NCBI GenBank assembly: GCA_019055375.1
Contig: JAHQIW010005172.1
Span: forward strand, 1-64,000
Length of the DNA stretch: 64,000 bases
Source of the DNA: Parelaphostrongylus tenuis
Taxonomy: Eukaryota; Nematoda; Chromadorea; Rhabditida; Metastrongylidae
Reading direction: 5' to 3'
Of this stretch, positions 59,481 to 64,000 are shown in pieces; positions within the stretch are counted from its first letter, which is position 1; the number at the start of each line of letters is the position of its first letter. Position numbers and translations under genes: made by a program. The notes beneath the pieces were generated by a model. That model did not search any database, was not told where the DNA came from, and saw nothing but the letters and a program-made list of their open reading frames with translations.

Positions 59481-60179
59481 ACCATTGTTATTATCTCATT
59501 TGCCGTTGATCTTATAAGTCGTTGTTTTGATATGGAAAGTATAAGTACCTTATCAGCAAAGAAGTAGTGGAAATACTCTAACTTTATAGGGAAATAGAAA
59601 ATGCTGTCAATATTGGGATTTGACGATCTCTTTGAATCCTCTTTTTTCTGCTTTTCTGCAATGTTATCGATGTGAACATATAAGACTGTTGAGTGTTATG
59701 CAAAGCATTCGACCCCAGTGGAGGTTGAAATCGCGTCACCGATCTCACAGTTTTGCTACCACTGTATCTTCGACATAACCTGTCGTAGTTGTAAAGGACC
59801 AACGTCTAACGAATTTTGTCAGGTAAGCACATAGGGTACATTTTAGTAGGAAAAGTAAGGATTTCAGATAGATTCTACATTTCGAAGGGCCGTGGCAGTG
59901 TAGTTCTGGAGATTCCAAGGAGAAGTGGTCAAATACTTTTCCACGAAGTTCCATGAAGAAGGCCAAAAACAAATTGGATATCAGAAGTACTGAAATCCGC
60001 GCTGTGAAGAAACTGTGAAGATGAACTATATAAATGAATTGATTAGAAAAAATTTTTCGAATACCTGTCAGTTGAACGGATTTTGATGCCGATATGTTCT
60101 TAGCCGAGCCAGATCCGTCAAAGGCTAGTTGCTGATAGCTACGATATGATCTATCGAAGAAAGAATGATGGCAAAAACG
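59481..60179. repeat. No gene seen; SINE tail fragment
   Basis: 59890-60030 contains the tail part of the Ser/Leu-like SINE (GGGCCGTGGCAGTGTAG, GGAGATTCCAAGGAGAAG, GAAGTACTGAAATCCGCG, CTGTGAAGATGAAC). 59700-59760 has a worn tRNA-like piece. No coding sequence seen. Confidence 0.4.
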
Positions 60180-60305
60180 TGACCTCTCTGATGTAATGGT
60201 AACACTAGCCCCCGAGTATGGGTGAAACGCGTGTTCAAGTTCCGCTTGGGGTCGAATATTATTTCATGGTTTACATTAATAACAGAACAAGCAAATAATA
60301 CCATG
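60180..60305 (+). repeat. tRNA-derived SINE, second family, partial
   Basis: 'GATGTAATGGTAACACTAGC' and 'GTGTTCAAGTTCC' have tRNA-like spacing. 'GGGGTCGAATATTATTTCATGG' links it to the second family. Confidence 0.5.
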
Positions 60306-60734
60306 CACTCTCAAGCAGTAGAGCAAACTTTAGTGTGTTACTTTTGAAATTTTCAAATTTTAGTGAAAGACGGAACATCATTCGGAAAGAACCAATTTGA
60401 TTTCAGTGTTTATTTGATTTATGGAGTAGTTTATTTGCAATATGCGCTCAACCCAAAGAAGTAGTCGTGGTCCAGAATTGTAGACCCACTAAATGCAGAA
60501 GGTCTTGAATGTTATAACTGCTTGTAGACAATATTGACCGTTTCTTACTACTTTATATAATCCGGATACCATGTTCTCTTTCCTTGTACGTCACATATTT
60601 ATTGAGGGGAACACATGCGTTATCATCTATAAAATTACAGCAGAATTGCTGAAGTCTTTTTTTTTACGTCACTAGTTTAGTGTATGTGAATTTTATTATT
60701 TTTCAATCGAATGTTCTCTGAAAGCCTCACTATA

Positions 60735-60740
60735 AACATC

Positions 60741-60771
<31 letters not shown>

Positions 60772-60870
60772 AATTTGTATGTGGTGCATATATATGTGCA
60801 TATAAATTTATTATATTTACGTATGCAAGCATATTTGTGCATGCATAAATGCGTACATGTAAAAGTATAC
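60735..60870. repeat. AT-rich microsatellite
   Basis: A perfect TA tract (60740-60766) followed by TGCATA/TATGTG units. Confidence 0.9.
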
Positions 60871-60892
60871 GTATGTATTGACGATAAGAGTT

Positions 60893-61520
60893 CTTTTTTA
60901 TCTAACCGCTTTATAGCTATAGTATGATGTTACAAATATACCTAATGATACCCAGTGATGAAGAGCAATGTGCAAAACTTTCGCATCGGGCGGGACTAGA
61001 ACCCGCGCCACACTCTTTCCGGGAGCGCGTGCTCTATCCGTTGCACTACTGACACCCATTTTGCACACAACTCTTTCTACGCTAAAGTGTATCTATCTAT
61101 TAGCCGCCAGTCGTCAACGGCCTGGCCCTGGTAGTCAGTCTGTACATGAATCCCAGTCACGCTGACAGATACTGAGTACTAAAGATCAAATGAATCTGTT
61201 TTTGTTTAACCGCGTCTGGCGGTGATATGATGTTTCAAACATACCCAATATCAGTCAGCGTGACTGGGGTTCAATGTAGAGACTGACTACCTGGGCCAGG
61301 CCGTTGACGACTGGCGGCTGATAGATAGATGCACTTTAGCGTAGAAAGAGTTGTGTGCAAAATGAGTGTCAGTAGTGCAACGGATAGAGCACGCGCTCCG
61401 GAAAGAGGGTTGTGCGGGTTATAGTACCGACTGATGCGAAAGTTTTGCGCATCACTCTTCATCACTGGGTATATTTGAAACATCATGCCACCGTTACAAA
61501 GCGGTCAAATAAAATGAATT
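60893..61520. repeat. Large inverted repeat made of two facing SINE copies
   Basis: The left arm (about 60893-61166) and the right arm (61254-61520) are reverse complements over about 270 bases, with an 87-base spacer. Each arm holds one SINE of the first family (B-box regions 'GACTAGAACCCGC' and 'GCGGGTTATAGTACC'; 'GAGCACGCGCTCCGG') plus unique flank (GCCGCCAGTCGTCAACGGCC). Mirrored protein frames on the two strands confirm the inversion. The spacer holds part of a third SINE tail. Confidence 0.85.
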
Positions 61521-61554
61521 TGATTCGATCGTCTATATAATGATGTTGAGTGGT

Positions 61555-61690
61555 GTGCAGAACTCTTCCGTCAAGCAGGACTGAAACCCGCATCTCACCC
61601 TATTCGAGGGTGCGCACGTCATCTACAAATTACCTGGCAGGCACAATTTCACTTGATGCCAGCGTAGTGCTGTTCCACTTCATCTCTGTG
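61555..61690 (-). repeat. SINE of the first family, minus copy
   Basis: The complement carries the SINE head and 'CGGGTTTCAGTCCTG'. 'GATGTTGAGTGGTGTGCAGAAC' at the edge matches the 'TTTGCACATCA' block of other copies. Confidence 0.55.
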
Positions 61691-62301
61691 TGCGTAATCC
61701 ATGAATTGAATTCAACGTAACAACCGCGAAACCAAGGCTAAAAACACTCTTATAGATTACATGTGAAATTTAGATTTATTCATCCTTTTTTTGAGAAAAA
61801 ATAAACATGTTATACGTGGCATCAAGTGTGTGGCCCATCTCCTGCTCAACATCATCGTGCTCATGAAAGCGACTTTCTGCTTTCTAGTACCTATGAAGGC
61901 CGACGTATCGATACCGTAGTGTATGTGGCGTGCTGAATATATATATTAAAGGTTATACCACGATTTTCTCTGCAACACGAATTATCATCTGGCAGAGACC
62001 ACGTCTACGATTTGGCCTTGCGCACGTATCGGCATTTAACCGGGTAACTCCGGCAGATATTAGATAGATGTATAGAGCAAGAATTCTTTATTCAATCAGT
62101 TTTTTAGAGGTGATATGATGTAATGAGGGTGGAACCCACTAAGATAGCGATTGGAAAAAGAATTCTTGCTGAGCGCATATATAATATTCTTAGTAATTCT
62201 TCGGGGTAGTTTTTGATTAATCTCCAAGTTGAAATAACGTGTTTCAGGAAGTAATCCATCCATTGCAATCGAAACCAAACTTTCCTTCTAATAGTGGGGT
62301 G
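61691..62301. other. No gene seen
   Basis: Overlapping short frames on both strands, none recognised. Confidence 0.4.
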
Positions 62302-62609
62302 AGATCCTTTCATTATTATCTGAGCCAGCTTGTCATGTGGTCTGGTAAGGGCTCTTGTACAGCCCGATGCACGTGTTTCGTCCTTACAGACTCGTCAGCC
62401 GAGCAGAACCCGTCGTCTTTCGATCTATGTCTTCAATGACTCTCTATAAGGAGTGCAAGGCTCCCGAGAGAACTGACTATAGAAAGATCGAAAGACGACG
62501 GGTTCTGCTCGGCTGACGAGTCTGTAAGGACGAAACACGTGTATCGGGCTGTACAAGAGCCTTTACCAAACCACTTGACAAGTTGGCTTAAATAATAATG
62601 AAAGGATCT
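62302..62609. mobile_element. Palindromic foldback element with 125-bp arms
   Basis: The arms at 62302-62426 and 62485-62609 are nearly perfect reverse complements, with a 58-base loop. They begin and end in AGATCCTTTCATTATTAT. The inner half (GTCCTTACAGACTCGTCAGC, CGAGCAGAACCCGTCGTC) is fully matched. A diverged relative is at 55270-55515. No coding capacity; mirrored frames on both strands are by-products. Confidence 0.85.
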
Positions 62610-63779
62610 ATTGGTATGATTAGTGAGGTGAGATATTTTTAAGAACCGGCTGTAATTTGATCCCGCAAGTGAAAAGTAGTATCTTGATTTGGTCAAAAAC
62701 AACTAGGCGAAATTCTAATTATGGTATAGCTTTATATCACAGTCCCAATGTAGACCAATATGCCAACAAACAACTAATCGCAATTTCAGTACCATTGAGA
62801 TACTTTAGGTGCACGGTGAAAATTCTTCATAGCAGTATTAGACCAATTTGTTACATTTAACCCTATTTTGCTCCACATGTGAGATCGTGAATAACTATGA
62901 GGTGATACTTTCCTTTCGGAGAGTAACGTATCGCTTAATGATGCATAGAAAATTGCTGCATGTCCATATTTCCTTGATCGTCCAAATCTGAAGTGCTATA
63001 AAGCTACCATGTCAATGCATTTAGCCCCCTTTTTAACATCTATTCTTCTCACAGTCGTCGATGTTTACTCCACAGTAATCTCTCTTGAATCCTTCGCGCT
63101 GATACATGTAAAGCGGCCCTCTTGTATACTATTGATTTACGAAACTTATTTTTCCATCGAAATTGATCCTCTCGACTTCAAGTCTTGGACCGGTTATAAA
63201 AGTAATCCAAGAAAGACATTCATTCCAGCAGGAGGAGTAATGAATATTCTCTTCTTTTTTTAACGATAATCACAAACTTTAATATTAATTCAATGTGCAG
63301 TAAAATAGTGTATGTGTAATTTCAGCTTAGTAATACTGTCCTTCGTTTTTAGGGAACTCACTGGATAGTAAGTCTCCATAATAAGTGAACAGTTGATATT
63401 CGTGATTATATTTCCGAAACTCAGAACAATTATGTAGTATCAGCAGAAAGTGCAATTGAGAATGATTTAAAATTCTAAACAGAGCAAGGCATATCATAGT
63501 TAGAAGCGCTACTACAGCTAAGTCGATTAAATTTTTAGTGCGCCATTAAATGACGTCAAACGTTGATTATTTCTGCGGCGGATTTTCAAACCCTGTTTGA
63601 ACATCGAACGACAAAATCCTGACAGCTGCATCTTTGTAAACACTAGTCTTCATCGTCAGTGCAGATGTTTTTAGACAAATGTGAAAAATTAGAATTTCTC
63701 ATACATACTTGTCTTCGTGCAATGAAAAAAACCTGAGCACTGCATGTCTTCCATCCTCGAAGCATGAAATTTTTCTTAC
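62610..63779. other. No confident gene
   Basis: A plus-strand frame at 63009-63263 follows a plausible acceptor (TTCTTCTCACAG) but has no recognised motif. A minus-strand stretch at about 63640-63560 (VYKDAAVRILSFDVQTG) looks coding-like but lacks clean borders. Confidence 0.3.
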
Positions 63780-63889
63780 CTTCAGTGCTAGCGGCCCTAC
63801 CCATTGATCGTCTTCCGCGGCTCTCGAGTCCTTCCTATCCACCCGAAGAATGGCCAAATTTGGGAAAAAATTTGCTTCCACCAACTTCT
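63780..63889 (-). CDS. Isolated probable coding exon, family unknown
   Basis: On the minus strand a good acceptor (GCACTTTTCACAG) opens a 110-base exon. It encodes 36 residues (KLVEANFFPNLAILRVDRKD, then SRAAEDDQWVGPLALK) and closes at a strong donor (CTGAAG, GTAAGA). The composition is charged and non-repetitive, as in real exons. No partner exon was identified with confidence, although the gene may extend past the window's right edge. A link to the Argonaute pseudogene downstream on the same strand is unlikely, since that copy is processed. Confidence 0.45.
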
Positions 63890-64000
63890 CTGTGAAAAGT
63901 GCTAAAACTCAAAACTGTTACAAATCAGAGGCAAAAGCTAACCTAGCTAGTTTATGAAGATAATTTAGCCGTTCGAATGTGTTTCGGGTTATGCATTTCA

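Noticed and set aside
60968..61486. Two similar short proteins on opposite strands
   Set aside because: They are mirror images created by the inverted SINE pair, not genes.
62239..62702. Two near-identical serine/cysteine-rich frames on opposite strands
   Set aside because: They follow from the palindrome at 62302-62609.
1..64000. CRISPR arrays, bacterial operons or ribosome binding sites
   Set aside because: Introns, poly(A) signals and nematode gene families show a eukaryotic genome; no regular spacer arrays were seen.

Overview
The window looks like a piece of a parasitic nematode genome, most probably a strongylid (hookworm-like) worm. The strongest evidence is an intact two-exon major sperm protein gene, a family restricted to nematodes. 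A nematode-type (WAGO-like) Argonaute pseudogene, spliceosomal introns with nematode-style acceptors, and abundant RTE and Penelope-like retroelements agree with this. The species assignment is inference. Most of the 64 kb is repeat relics in AT-rich, gene-poor sequence.

Layout. 1-31.2 kb holds no supported host gene. It carries a Penelope-like element (1.2-3.7 kb), two long copies of a mariner-like element (3.7-5.5 and 17.1-18.9 kb), a near full-length RTE-type non-LTR retrotransposon (12.2-16.0 kb), shorter RTE fragments, MITEs, tRNA-derived SINEs and a second Penelope-like copy (28.9-31.2 kb). 31.4-32.45 kb is the major sperm protein gene with a TATA box, three WGATAA sites, one intron and a poly(A) signal. 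32.95-42.4 kb is a nest of RTE copies, a third Penelope-like copy and mariner fragments around a striking minus-strand relic: a histone H3 gene whose N-terminal tail is repeated seven times (34.27-35.49 kb).

44.8-55.2 kb on the plus strand is a multi-exon gene encoding the EGF-CUB-EGF-EGF-kelch order of attractin. Its first eight clear exons are intact, but the last two visible kelch exons carry single-base shifts, and the rest of the protein (remaining kelch repeats, PSI, lectin and membrane parts) was not found. Its introns carry MITEs, an RTE fragment and an AT microsatellite. 57.36-59.48 kb on the minus strand is an intronless WAGO-like Argonaute copy with five in-frame stops and at least four frameshifts. 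It breaks off at the start of PIWI and has a 13-base match to the 3' end of nematode SL1 near its 5' end, which suggests a retroposed trans-spliced mRNA. The window closes with inverted-repeat elements (a SINE pair at 60.9-61.5 kb and a 125-bp-armed palindrome at 62.3-62.6 kb) and one isolated likely coding exon on the minus strand (63.78-63.89 kb).

The genes do not form an operon or pathway. Sperm motility (MSP), a receptor-like surface protein (attractin) and relics of chromatin and small-RNA genes share a transposon-rich neighbourhood. Single-base indels in homopolymers in the attractin gene may be assembly errors. The in-frame nonsense codons of the Argonaute copy are not explained that way.
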